Position numbers and translations under genes: made by a program
Source of the DNA: Kibdelosporangium banguiense
Lineage (GTDB): Bacteria > Actinomycetota > Actinomycetes > Mycobacteriales > Pseudonocardiaceae
Direction of reading: 5' to 3'
DNA length: 64,000 nucleotides
Assembly (NCBI RefSeq): GCF_017876405.1
Contig: NZ_JAGINW010000001.1
Location: 6,337,203 to 6,401,202, forward strand
The notes under the pieces: model-generated
What the model saw: the letters and a program-made list of their open reading frames with translations, nothing else
Told to the model about the DNA's origin: nothing
The model's database searches: none
In this document: piece after piece, positions 8,626-16,410 of the stretch
How the letters are laid out: each line of letters opens with the position of its first letter
How positions within the stretch are numbered: position 1 is the first letter of the stretch

Positions 8626-9032
8626 GGTCGTTCCTCGGCGGGGTAGTACTCATCGCGGACCGCGGAGTACAGGGCGTCGACGTCCTCGACGATGAGGCCA
8701 CCCTGCTGGGCACGGCCCATCCAGTCTGCCAATTCCTGCCGGAGCGGCGCGTCGTCGCCGGCAGTGGCCTCGGAGAACAGTGACTTGGTCACGAAGGTGC
8801 CCAGGCCGCGACGGGCCTCCACCAGTCCTTGCCGTTCCAGTTCGCGGTACGCCTTGAGCACGGTGTTGGGGTTGACGGCGGTCGCCTCCACCACCTCCCG
8901 CGCTGAGGGCAGCCGGTCGCCGGGGGTCAGCAGTCCCAGTCGCATGGCTTGGTCGACCTGCTGCACGATCTGCATGTATGTGGAGACCCCGGAGCGCCGG
9001 TCGATCCGGAACTCGATCACATCGGTCAGCAT
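8622..9032 (-). CDS. GntR-family regulator, YtrA subfamily
   Basis: A 136-residue repressor: an N-terminal winged helix (about 10-80, with SAREVVEATAVNPNTVLKAY as the recognition region split by a turn) plus a short C-terminal helix pair. This short form is typical of YtrA-type regulators that control ABC transporters. GGGGGAG lies upstream of the ATG. It is embedded in the ABC operon it presumably represses, and a palindrome upstream of the first gene (10829-10844) is the likely operator. Confidence 0.92.
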   Translation of the reverse strand: MLTDVIEFRIDRRSGVSTYMQIVQQVDQAMRLGLLTPGDRLPSAREVVEATAVNPNTVLKAYRELERQGLVEARRGLGTFVTKSLFSEATAGDDAPLRQELADWMGRAQQGGLIVEDVDALYSAVRDEYYPAEERP

Positions 9033-9065
9033 AGGTGCTCCCCCAGCTCAGAGCTTGCACCACAC

Positions 9066-10040
9066 TCAGCTCTGCCGCCGCAGCACCCAGGCGGTACCCA
9101 CCAGCAGCAGGATCGCGAGCCCACCGAAGATCGCCGCGTCGACCAGGTGCACCTGCCAGGCCTGGCTTTCCGGGATGAAGGACGCGTACTGCCTGGCGAG
9201 ACCGGACTTCGGCAAGCACGCCAGGAAGGCCTCCTGCGTCCCGGTCGACTTGCAGTTCTGGAGCAGGCCGGCGACGCGCTCGCCGGGGACCGGTTGCCCG
9301 GCGGCGTCGAGCCATCCCTTTTCGAGCACCAGGCTGCCGTCCTGGTACACGGTCAGCTGCTTGTCGGGCGCGAGCTCCACGCGCTGGGCGGGTACCAAGT
9401 TGTCCACCAGACCGGACAGGGCGAAGCGCATGACGACGAAAGCGCCTAGCCCCGCGGTCATCGCCACCAGAGTTCGGCGGGACACCACGCCGATGAAAGT
9501 GCCGAGCGCGAAGGCGAACAGCGTGTAGCCGACGGGCGAGGCGTGCTGGATGCCGAAGTTGAGGGCGGTGAACGCGCTGTTCTTCAGTGGGCCCAGGGTG
9601 CCGGCCGCGGTCAGCCACGACGACACCAGGTACTGGAGTGTGATCAGCAGGATCAGCGCGGGTGCCAGCGCGATGGCCAGTTTGCTGAGCATCCACCGGG
9701 TGCGGCTCACCGATTGGGTGAAGGCCAGGACGTGGGTGCCCTGTTCCAGTTCCCGGGCGAAGAGCGGGGCGCCGATGAAGACGCCGATCAGAGCGGGGAC
9801 ACCGATGATCATGGCCCGCGCGATGTCCAGCGGGTTCGACCATTGCTCCTGGAAGGCTTTCGCCGCCTCGGGTGCCGCGCATTCCTGGAGGGGCAGCGTC
9901 ACACAGCGGGCGAGTTGCGAGGAGTTGATGGCGTCGATCATGTTCGAGCGCAGCAGGGTGATGACGCCCGCGCCGACGACCAGCATGCCGAGCAGGGTGA
10001 TCAGTTGCGCGCGTTGCCGCCGCCAGGAGACCCAGATCAT
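9066..10040 (-). CDS. ABC transporter permease
   Basis: A 324-residue membrane protein. One helix lies at the N-terminus (LITLLGMLVVGAGVITLL), then an external segment with two cysteines, then a cluster of helices beginning IIGVPALIGVFIGAPLFA and FTQSVSRTRWMLSK, typical of ABC-2-like permeases. A long external region (about 200-285) precedes the last helix. It overlaps the upstream ATPase gene by 4 bp. With the ATPases and the YtrA-like regulator it forms an export or stress-sensing system of unknown substrate. Confidence 0.9.
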   Translation of the reverse strand: MIWVSWRRQRAQLITLLGMLVVGAGVITLLRSNMIDAINSSQLARCVTLPLQECAAPEAAKAFQEQWSNPLDIARAMIIGVPALIGVFIGAPLFARELEQGTHVLAFTQSVSRTRWMLSKLAIALAPALILLITLQYLVSSWLTAAGTLGPLKNSAFTALNFGIQHASPVGYTLFAFALGTFIGVVSRRTLVAMTAGLGAFVVMRFALSGLVDNLVPAQRVELAPDKQLTVYQDGSLVLEKGWLDAAGQPVPGERVAGLLQNCKSTGTQEAFLACLPKSGLARQYASFIPESQAWQVHLVDAAIFGGLAILLLVGTAWVLRRQS

Positions 10041-10783
10041 GCCGCTTCCTCCTGTACTGCCTGGCGCATCCGGTTCAGTGCCAGTTCACCGAGTGGGGTG
10101 CCGTTGGCACTGAGCTGATCGACGTCCCCGGCCAGCAGGATCAGTCCTTTGTGGAGCAGGACCAGGTGATCGCACACGCCTTCCAACTCTGCCAGCACGT
10201 GCGAGGACAGCAACACGGTGATGCCCTGAGTCCTAGCCTCGGCGATCAGGGTGCGCAGCACGGTCTCGCGGGCCAGCGGGTCCAGATCGGCCAACGGCTC
10301 GTCGAGCAGCAGCAGGCGCGGACGCTTGCCCAGGGCCAGCGCCAGGGCGACGCGAGTGCGCTGACCGCCGGACAGCGTGCCCACCTTCGCGTCCATCGGC
10401 ACCGCCGCCTGCCCGATCAGGTACTCCGCGTAGCCCTGGTCCCAGGTCGAGTTGGTCCGCGCCCCGAACGTCAGCGTCTCGGTCACGGTGAACTGCGGGT
10501 ACAGCGGCTTCTGCTGGGCCAGATAGGACACCGCGGGGTGCAGCCCCTTGCCCGTCGGATGGTCGCCGAAGACGGTGATCCCGCCGGTCGACGGCCGCAG
10601 CAACCCGGTGATCAGCCCCATCAGTGTGCTCTTGCCCGCGCCGTTCGGGCCGACGAGGGCCACGATCCGGTTGTTCGGGATCACCAGGGATGTCTCCCGC
10701 AGTGCCCACCCCCTGCGGTACTTCTTGCCCAAACCTTGGGCGATGACTGGAAGTGCCTGGTCAGGCTGCCTTCGTAGGTTCAT
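10037..10783 (-). CDS. ABC transporter ATP-binding protein (first gene of YtrA-type operon)
   Basis: A 248-residue ATPase with Walker A GPNGAGKST, signature LSGGQRTRVALAL, Walker B LLLLDEPLADLDP and H-loop SSHVL. The ATG at 10783 is preferred because GGGAG lies 8 nt upstream. An in-frame GTG at 10831 falls inside the palindromic operator and is unlikely. The operon runs ATPase, permease, GntR, ATPase. Confidence 0.93.
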   Translation of the reverse strand: MNLRRQPDQALPVIAQGLGKKYRRGWALRETSLVIPNNRIVALVGPNGAGKSTLMGLITGLLRPSTGGITVFGDHPTGKGLHPAVSYLAQQKPLYPQFTVTETLTFGARTNSTWDQGYAEYLIGQAAVPMDAKVGTLSGGQRTRVALALALGKRPRLLLLDEPLADLDPLARETVLRTLIAEARTQGITVLLSSHVLAELEGVCDHLVLLHKGLILLAGDVDQLSANGTPLGELALNRMRQAVQEEAA

Positions 10784-10828
10784 GGCCGTCTCCCGTCCGT
10801 CGTCGGCTGCGGCCAAGGTAACACCTTT

Positions 10829-10844
10829 CACTAGTTAAATAGTG
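10829..10844. promoter_or_regulatory. Palindromic operator, probable YtrA-family site
   Basis: CACTAGTTAAATAGTG is a dyad of form CACTA-n-TTAA-n-TAGTG with 14 of 16 positions symmetric. It lies 46 bp upstream of the first gene of the ABC operon. Arms with CTA/TAG around an AT-rich centre are typical of YtrA-subfamily GntR operators, so autoregulation of the operon is likely. Confidence 0.65.
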
Positions 10845-10910
10845 GACCGGGTGATTCCCGCCTCGCAGGGGCAACCTGACGGCCGGACGCGCGTCGAAAC
10901 GACTGGAGTG

Positions 10911-11357
10911 TCACTGGCCCTGGATGCGGAACACCGGGAAGCCGGGGGCGATCTCCAGCAGCCGCTGCGTGCTCGACTCGGCGTTGACGTCCTCGAAGAA
11001 GCGGCCGACTTCCCAGGCCCACTTCTTCAGGTACAGACGCAGGATCTCCGGCTTGTCGGCGTCCTCGACCTCGACCGCGGTGAAGGGTTCGGCCTTGCGG
11101 CCGAGGCGGAGTTCGCCACCGCCGGCGGCGCGCATGTTGCGGACCCACTGGGTGTGGCCGCGAGGGGCGACGAGGTAGCGCTGGCCTTCGTAGGTCATCG
11201 GGTTCACCGGGGTGGTGCGCCATTCGCCGCTCTTGCGGCCGCGCACGGCCAGGATTCGGCTGCCGGCGAGGCTGATGCCGATCTTGGTGAGCCACTTGGC
11301 GATGCCGTTGACGATCTTGTCGGCCTTGGTGCCCTTGATGTTGCGGGTCTCGGTCAT
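10911..11357 (-). CDS. Deazaflavin (F420)-dependent oxidoreductase, DDN/nitroreductase family
   Basis: A 148-residue single-domain protein with the split-barrel features of F420H2-dependent Ddn-type enzymes: RGRKSGEWRTTPVNPMTYEG, where the RKSG motif contacts the cofactor phosphate, then YLVAPRGHTQWVRNMRA and LGRKAEPF. Such enzymes reduce quinones, nitroaromatics or related electrophiles. The ATG at 11357 has GGGAGA upstream. It is divergent from a TetR regulator across an interval with two perfect operators, so it is probably that regulator's target. Confidence 0.93.
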   Translation of the reverse strand: MTETRNIKGTKADKIVNGIAKWLTKIGISLAGSRILAVRGRKSGEWRTTPVNPMTYEGQRYLVAPRGHTQWVRNMRAAGGGELRLGRKAEPFTAVEVEDADKPEILRLYLKKWAWEVGRFFEDVNAESSTQRLLEIAPGFPVFRIQGQ

Positions 11358-11377
11358 GGTGTCTCCCGGTAGCTCGC

Positions 11378-11392
11378 GAGAGCGGTGCTCTC
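11378..11392. promoter_or_regulatory. TetR operator, copy 1
   Basis: GAGAGCGGTGCTCTC is a perfect dyad (GAGAGC-GGT-GCTCTC). The 16 bases AGAGCGGTGCTCTCTG (11379-11394) recur exactly at 11431-11446. This copy sits 20 bp upstream of the oxidoreductase start. Confidence 0.75.
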
Positions 11393-11429
11393 TGTTAAGA
11401 GCAGTGAACACCAGGAGTGCAGGAGTGTC

Positions 11430-11446
11430 AAGAGCGGTGCTCTCTG
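11430..11446. promoter_or_regulatory. TetR operator, copy 2
   Basis: This repeats AGAGCGGTGCTCTCTG with dyad AGAGC-GGT-GCTCT, 52 bp from copy 1 and close to the TetR start. A third half site, GTGCTCTC, follows at 11456-11463. The layout fits repression of both divergent promoters. Confidence 0.75.
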
Positions 11447-11484
11447 AATTGTGCAGTGCTCTCGTTGATGGCAGACTGGCCGTC

Positions 11485-12171
11485 ATGAACGCTGGGAGAA
11501 CGGCCAGGGACCGGGCCAGGGCCGAGTTGACGCAGGAGATCAAGAACGAGGCACGCCGGCAGCTCGCGGTCGACGGCGCGCAGAAGCTTTCGCTCCGCTC
11601 GGTGGCCCGGGAACTGGGGATGGTGTCGTCGGCGCTCTACCGGTATTTCCCCAGCAGGGATGAGCTGCTCACCGCGTTGATCATCGATGCGTACAACGCC
11701 CTGGGTGAAGCGGCTGAAACGGCTGTGGCGAGTGGTTCGCCGCGGGAGAGGTGGCGCCGTGCGTGTCATGCGGTGCGGGACTGGGCGCGGGCGAATCCGC
11801 ATGAGTACGCCCTGATCTACGGTTCGCCGATTCCCGGTTATGTCGCGCCGCAGGACACGGTTGTGTCAGCGGCGCGGGTTCCGCTCGCGATGGTCGGCAT
11901 CCTGCGGGAGGTCGAGCTCAAGCCTGTGTTCGACGGCCCGCCCCTGACCGGCGGGCTGGCGGGGCAGTTGCGGGTTCTCGGCGTGCAGATCGCGCCCGAG
12001 TTGTCGCCGGAGACGCTCAATCGCCTACTTGTGGTGTGGACGCAGCTGTTCGGGATGATCAGCTTCGAGTTGTTCGGTCAGCTGGTCGGCAGTGTCGACC
12101 CGGCCGACGAGTTCTTCGACCACACTGTTGGGCAGTTTTGCGACTTCGTCGGCCTTCCGGTGACATCTTGA
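11485..12171 (+). CDS. TetR/AcrR-family transcriptional regulator
   Basis: A 228-residue repressor. The N-terminal HTH covers about 15-65, with LSLRSVARELGMVSSALYRYF as a split helix-turn-helix. The C-terminal ligand domain contains the WHG-like segment ANPHEYALIYGSPIPGY. The ATG at 11485 is chosen over much earlier in-frame starts that would overlap the oxidoreductase gene; CAGACT lies 7 nt upstream, so a leaderless message is possible. It most likely controls itself and the divergent deazaflavin oxidoreductase. Confidence 0.93.
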   Translation: MNAGRTARDRARAELTQEIKNEARRQLAVDGAQKLSLRSVARELGMVSSALYRYFPSRDELLTALIIDAYNALGEAAETAVASGSPRERWRRACHAVRDWARANPHEYALIYGSPIPGYVAPQDTVVSAARVPLAMVGILREVELKPVFDGPPLTGGLAGQLRVLGVQIAPELSPETLNRLLVVWTQLFGMISFELFGQLVGSVDPADEFFDHTVGQFCDFVGLPVTS

Positions 12172-12183
12172 CGGTTCCTTAAC

Positions 12184-12199
12184 TTCACAAGTTTGTGAA
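12184..12199. promoter_or_regulatory. Palindrome upstream of the P450 gene
   Basis: TTCACAA-GT-TTGTGAA is a dyad with seven perfect base pairs per arm. It overlaps a second dyad, AACTT-CAC-AAGTT (12181-12193). The pair lies 20 bp upstream of the P450 start, where a repressor would block the promoter. It does not resemble the 11378/11431 operators, so a different regulator is implied. Confidence 0.55.
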
Positions 12200-12219
12200 A
12201 CTAGTGTACGTCTTGAATT

Positions 12220-13410
12220 ATGACGACTCCGACTGTCTCGGGCCTGCCGACCCAGCGCCCGAACCCCCTTGACCCACCGCCGGAAATCGCCGCGCTGCGC
12301 TCGGCCGACCCGTTGGTACGCATGACGTTCCCGGACGGGCACTTCGGCTGGCTCGCCACCGGCCACCACGTCGTGCGCGCCGTGCTGGCCAGTCCCGCGT
12401 TCAGCAACCGGGTCGAGAAGATGCACGCGGTCATCCCGATGAAGCGTGACATCGACCCGGCCGCGTTCGGGACCCTGCCCGGCATGTTCAACCGGATGGA
12501 CGGCGAGGACCACGCCCGCATCCGCCGGATGCTGACCGGCCAGTTCACTGTCCGCCGGATGACCCAGCTCGAGCCGCGGATCGCCCAGATCGCCGAGGAA
12601 CACCTGGACGCGATCGAGAAGATGGGCCCGCCGGTCGACCTGGTGCCCACGTACACCCTGCCGATCCCGTCGCTGGTGATCTGTGAACTGCTTGGTGTGC
12701 CGTACTCCTATCGGGGGAGGTTCCAGCAGGACGCGGCTGTGCTGCTGAACCTTGAGTCCGAAGCCGAGCCGGCGATGCAGGCGTGGATGTCGCTGCAGCA
12801 ACTGTTCGGCGAGCTCATCGACCGCAAACGCGCGGACGGGGGAGACGACCTGCTCAGCGGCCTGATCGCGCAAAACGAGCTCAGCCAGGGAGAACTGAGC
12901 ATCATCGCGATGATCCTGCTGATCGCCGGGCACGAGACGACCGCGAACATGCTCGCGCTCGGGACGTACACCCTGCTGCAGCACCCGTCCCAGATGGCCG
13001 CCGTCATCAAGGATCCGGCCACCGCGGTGGAGGAGCTGCTGAGGTATCTGTCGATCATCCATTTCGGACCGGTGCGGACCGCCCTCGAGGATGTCGAGAT
13101 CGACGGGCACCTGATCAAAGCGGGGGAGTGCGTCGCGATGTCGGTGCCCGGCGCGAACCGTGACCCGTCGAAGTTCGACGCCCCGGACTCACTCGACGTC
13201 ACCCGGCACGCGCAGGGCCACGTCGCGTTCGGCCACGGCATCCATCAGTGCCTAGGCCAGCAGCTGGCCCGTATCGAGATGCGGATCGGGTTCGCGGCCT
13301 TGCTGCGCAGGCTGCCTTCGCTGGCGCTGGCCGGCGAAGTCCGGTTCCGCGACAACATGTCGATCTACGGCGTGCACAACCTGCCAGTGACCTGGAACCA
13401 CAACGCATAA
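12220..13410 (+). CDS. Cytochrome P450
   Basis: A 396-residue soluble bacterial P450. The I-helix motif reads LLIAGHETTANML, the K-helix ExxR is EELLRY, and the heme loop is FGHGIHQCLGQQLAR with Cys344 as thiolate ligand. Length and motifs match CYP105/CYP107-like actinomycete P450s that hydroxylate small molecules. No ferredoxin gene is adjacent. A palindrome lies just upstream. The substrate is unknown. Confidence 0.95.
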   Translation: MTTPTVSGLPTQRPNPLDPPPEIAALRSADPLVRMTFPDGHFGWLATGHHVVRAVLASPAFSNRVEKMHAVIPMKRDIDPAAFGTLPGMFNRMDGEDHARIRRMLTGQFTVRRMTQLEPRIAQIAEEHLDAIEKMGPPVDLVPTYTLPIPSLVICELLGVPYSYRGRFQQDAAVLLNLESEAEPAMQAWMSLQQLFGELIDRKRADGGDDLLSGLIAQNELSQGELSIIAMILLIAGHETTANMLALGTYTLLQHPSQMAAVIKDPATAVEELLRYLSIIHFGPVRTALEDVEIDGHLIKAGECVAMSVPGANRDPSKFDAPDSLDVTRHAQGHVAFGHGIHQCLGQQLARIEMRIGFAALLRRLPSLALAGEVRFRDNMSIYGVHNLPVTWNHNA

Positions 13411-13535
13411 GCGTGGATCCGGCGTGTGGCCCCAGATGATGTCGTAGACCCGGCGTAGGGTCGGGCACGGTGAATTCGGCGTTATTGATCAACTTTCCAG
13501 TGAGCTGAGAACAGTCCCGGCAATGGAGGAAGATC

Positions 13536-13856
13536 ATGATCGTTATGTTGACCGCGCTCGAACTGGAGTACCTGGCGGTCCGCGCGCATCTGACCGATGT
13601 GCGGGAGCAGCGTCACCGCGCCGGCACCAGGTTCGAAGTGGGCCGGATCAAAGCCAGTCCCCGCAACCGGATCGCGATCGCCGCCACCGGCATGGGAAAC
13701 CTGACCGCGGCGGCCCTGACCGAACGCGCGATCGCGGAGTTCCGCCCCGCGGCCGTGGTGTTCGCCGGTATCGCCGGTGGCCTCAAGCCGTGGCTGGATC
13801 CCGGCGATGTCGTTGTGGCCACAAAGGTTTACGCCTATCAAGGCGGCCGGAGCTAG
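13536..13856 (+). pseudogene. Truncated nucleoside phosphorylase/MTA-SAH nucleosidase-like gene
   Basis: 106 residues that correspond only to the N-terminal half of the PNP/MTAN fold: MIVMLTALELEYLAV, the glycine-rich IAATGMGNLTAAA, and VVFAGIAGGLKPWLDPGDVVVA. The frame hits TAG right after VYAYQGGRS, where family members continue with the second half of the domain and the catalytic Asp. The GGAGGA-like SD and strong codon bias show it was recently functional. This nucleosidase subtype is often linked to bacterial conflict systems, but no partner is visible here. Confidence 0.7.
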
Positions 13857-13902
13857 GACGATGGGACGCGCCGTCCTGATGTCACAGGGCGCACGCAACG
13901 CC

Positions 13903-14420
13903 ATGCGGGCGCGGGTGAACAAGGCGCCGGTCCGTTACTCCGCCTATGTCGTGCTTGTGTTCCTGCTGACCAAAAGCGGCGTCCGGAAATCGAAGTCGAC
14001 CTGAACTTCCTTGACGGCAAGCTGCATGACGAACGCCGTACCGCGTTCTCCTACAACTCCCTTGCCTCCGCCAGGGTCGCCGAGGTCGGGGAACGGGCCG
14101 CCAACGAGGAAGGCTACCTGTCCGACAGCAGCCGGCCGCTGGAGAACGTCCGGCTGCGCAGCCGCGAGTTCCGGCTCAGCCTGGTCAACTCCGAGGAGAT
14201 CAAGGTGAAGGTGGAGAACTTCAGCGGCCTCACCGACTACGCGATCGAGGAGGAACCGGAGTTGTTGCGGATGGCGCTGCAGGCGTCGGGTATCGCGGGC
14301 GCCATCCACGTCCTGGAGGCGGTCGCCGCCGAAGGACGCGACTGGATCGTCCGCGACCAGGAACGCCGGCAACGGCGATCGCAGGAATGGACCGGCTATG
14401 AGGACGATCCGAGACCGTGA
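13903..14420 (+). pseudogene. Frameshifted remnant of a small membrane protein
   Basis: One frame gives a basic N-terminus and a transmembrane stretch (RYSAYVVLVFLLTKSG, about 13930-13980). From about 13985 the coding signal moves to another frame: EIEVDLNFLDGKLHDERR, then FRLSLVNSEEIKVKVENF and ILEAVAAEGRDW, running to TGA 14420. The beta-rich soluble part resembles membrane-anchored PH-like domains, but I am not certain. A single one-base shift would join the two parts. The downstream frame is the same as that of the truncated nucleosidase. Confidence 0.5.
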
Positions 14421-15238
14421 TCACGGCGGTTCACGCGTTGATCTGCGAGGATGCGGATGTGAGCATCCCATTGCATGTGCAGGAGTTCGGTGAGGGCCGG
14501 CCGTTGCTGGCGTTGCATGGTCTGAGTGGCCATGGGGGACGGTGGCGGCGGTTCGCGGCGAGTCAGCTGGACGGGTTCCGGGTGATCGCGCCGGATCTGC
14601 GGGGGCATGGTGCTTCGGTGGCGTATCCGCCGTGGAATCTGGAGCAGTTCGTCGCCGACGTGCTGGGGGTGATGGACGGGTTAGGGCTTGAGCGGGTGCC
14701 GGTGATGGGGCATTCGTACGGCGGCGCTATTTCCGTCCACCTCGCGGCAGCCGCACCGGAGCGGGTGGAACGGCTTGTTCTTGTCGATCCGGCGTTGGGG
14801 CTTGATCCTGTCGAGGGTTTGCAGGACGCGGAGGAGGCCCGCCAGGACAAGTTCTTCGACGATCTGGCCGCCGCGCGGGCCTCACAGCTCGACCGGTGGC
14901 CGTTCGCGTCCGACGAGCAGCTTCAGGATGAGCTGGACACCAACTTCGTGCAGGGCGAGGACGGCCGGTGGCGGCGAAACTATGTCGCGGCGATGGCGGT
15001 GACCGCGTGGAGTGAGATGTCGCGGCCGTTGCTGATTCCGCCCAGGACTGTGCCGACTCTGCTCCTTCCCGCGCTGCAGGCGGATTTCGTGTCGCCGTCG
15101 ATGGTCGAGGCCTATCGGGCTGTGCTCGGGGACAACCTCACTGTGCGGGAAATCGACTGCGGGCACTCCATCCACCTTGAGCGGCCGGAGGAAATGGGCA
15201 AGGTGGTCAACGCTTTCCTTCAGGGCGCGACCACGTAA
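14417..15238 (+). CDS. Alpha/beta-fold hydrolase
   Basis: A 273-residue hydrolase. The oxyanion segment is LLALHGLSGHGGRW, followed by IAPDLRGHGAS, nucleophile Ser100 in GHSYGGA, an acid near LPALQADFVS and the catalytic His in DCGHSIHLERPEE. The reaction class is esterase, lipase or C-C hydrolase; the substrate is unknown. GTG 14417 overlaps the preceding TGA; GTG 14459 is an alternative start that gives a shorter leader. The stop overlaps the convergent membrane-protein gene. Confidence 0.9.
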   Translation: MITAVHALICEDADVSIPLHVQEFGEGRPLLALHGLSGHGGRWRRFAASQLDGFRVIAPDLRGHGASVAYPPWNLEQFVADVLGVMDGLGLERVPVMGHSYGGAISVHLAAAAPERVERLVLVDPALGLDPVEGLQDAEEARQDKFFDDLAAARASQLDRWPFASDEQLQDELDTNFVQGEDGRWRRNYVAAMAVTAWSEMSRPLLIPPRTVPTLLLPALQADFVSPSMVEAYRAVLGDNLTVREIDCGHSIHLERPEEMGKVVNAFLQGATT

Positions 15239-16350
15239 GCCGAGGACGGCGTGCATTTCGAACTGCTCAGGAACTGCTTGTCGCACGCCTGCACATGCAG
15301 GACGTAGGAGGCGTCCGGGGACAGGCCGGTAATTGTGTACTCGTTGCCGGCGACCTCGACGCTGACGACGTCCTGACCGTCGAGGGCGCGCCAGCTGACG
15401 TTGAAGGCGTCGGCGATGCCCCAGTGCCACGCCACATGGACGGTCGTCCCGGCTCGGTCAGCGCGGACCACGCAGGGACGGTCGTGGGCCACACACGGCC
15501 CTCCGACTGTCTGGGGTGGTTGGTAGGGCGTGCCGAACTCGACGGTCACATGCCCGTCGGCCATTTGTGTGATGTGGCCGCCGCGGAAGTTCACGAAGTC
15601 CATGGAGCCGTCGCCGAGCCCGGCGCCGGTCGGCTCGCCGAGCCTCGCCCAGTTCGCCTGCCAGAGGTCGAAAGTCTCGTTCGGCAGCATGAACGGGCCG
15701 AACTCGGACGTCGTGATGACGCCCTTGGCCATCCGCACGTAGCGCTCGCCGCCCGCTGTGCGGCTGGTCTGCCCGACCGGGCAACCGGCCTGTCCCGACT
15801 TGCCTTTGTGGCGTACCCACCACGCGCGGATTTCCTGGTCCTCAGGCTGGAACGGGCAACCGTAGACCTCTTCGTGGTTCGTGTGGACGGTCTGCACGAT
15901 GATGACGATCGAAGCCGTCATCGCCACCGCGGCCGTGATCAGGAGTACAAAAGGGACCCATCGTGCGTTGGCTCTGGCGTTGCGCGGTGCCGGCTCGACC
16001 CGGTCGATCAGGCGCGCGTTCTGGGTCTGGCGCCACGCCCACGCGATCGCGAGCGGGACCACGGCCAGCACGCCCGTGCCGATCGCGAACTCGGCCTGCA
16101 GCTCGATCGCCACACCCGTTGTCGCCGACACGCCGAGCACACCGAAACCACTGATCACGATCGCTCTCGCCAACCGCCACCACCATGGTGCGTCAAGCAT
16201 CTGCCGCGCCCACTGCCGCGCGTCGTGCCAGACGTCCGGATCGGGATGCGGTATGCCTTGCCGGGCGTGCCGGACCACCGCCCGGCGTTTCCGGAAGCCC
16301 AGTTGCCACCAGGCGATCTGGTTACCGGCGACCGCCGCGAGGCTGAGCAT
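15220..16350 (-). CDS. Membrane protein with extracytoplasmic LGFP-like and FnIII-like regions
   Basis: A 376-residue protein with three hydrophobic helices in its first half (IVISGFGVLGV, GVLAVVPLAIAWAW, VPFVLLITAAVAMTAS), then an exported region. That region has a segment resembling LGFP-type wall-binding repeats (WARLGEPTGAGLGDGSMDF, ADGHVTVEFG) and a C-terminal fibronectin-III-like beta domain with cysteine pairs (GPCVAHDRPC, ACDKQ to SKC). ATG 16350 is preferred over the frame opening at 16401 because TACACT lies 7 nt upstream. It is divergent from a histidine kinase. Function unknown; a wall-associated role is inferred. Confidence 0.7.
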   Translation of the reverse strand: MLSLAAVAGNQIAWWQLGFRKRRAVVRHARQGIPHPDPDVWHDARQWARQMLDAPWWWRLARAIVISGFGVLGVSATTGVAIELQAEFAIGTGVLAVVPLAIAWAWRQTQNARLIDRVEPAPRNARANARWVPFVLLITAAVAMTASIVIIVQTVHTNHEEVYGCPFQPEDQEIRAWWVRHKGKSGQAGCPVGQTSRTAGGERYVRMAKGVITTSEFGPFMLPNETFDLWQANWARLGEPTGAGLGDGSMDFVNFRGGHITQMADGHVTVEFGTPYQPPQTVGGPCVAHDRPCVVRADRAGTTVHVAWHWGIADAFNVSWRALDGQDVVSVEVAGNEYTITGLSPDASYVLHVQACDKQFLSSSKCTPSSAYVVAP

Positions 16351-16357
16351 GTCACCG

Positions 16358-16363
16358 AGTGTA
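16358..16363 (-). promoter_or_regulatory. -10 hexamer TACACT for the 15220-16350 gene
   Basis: On the minus strand TACACT lies 7 nt before ATG 16350, the leaderless spacing recurring across the window. Confidence 0.4.
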
Positions 16364-16410
16364 AGGAGGAGCTGATCAAACCGACACGGGTACCGGATCA
16401 CCCCGCGCCG

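Noticed and set aside
16363..16374. Strong SD AAGGAGG followed by CTG 16372 as a start for the NarL-partner kinase
   Set aside because: Spacing is only 2 nt and CTG is rare as a start. ATG 16411 was kept, though the N-terminus remains uncertain.
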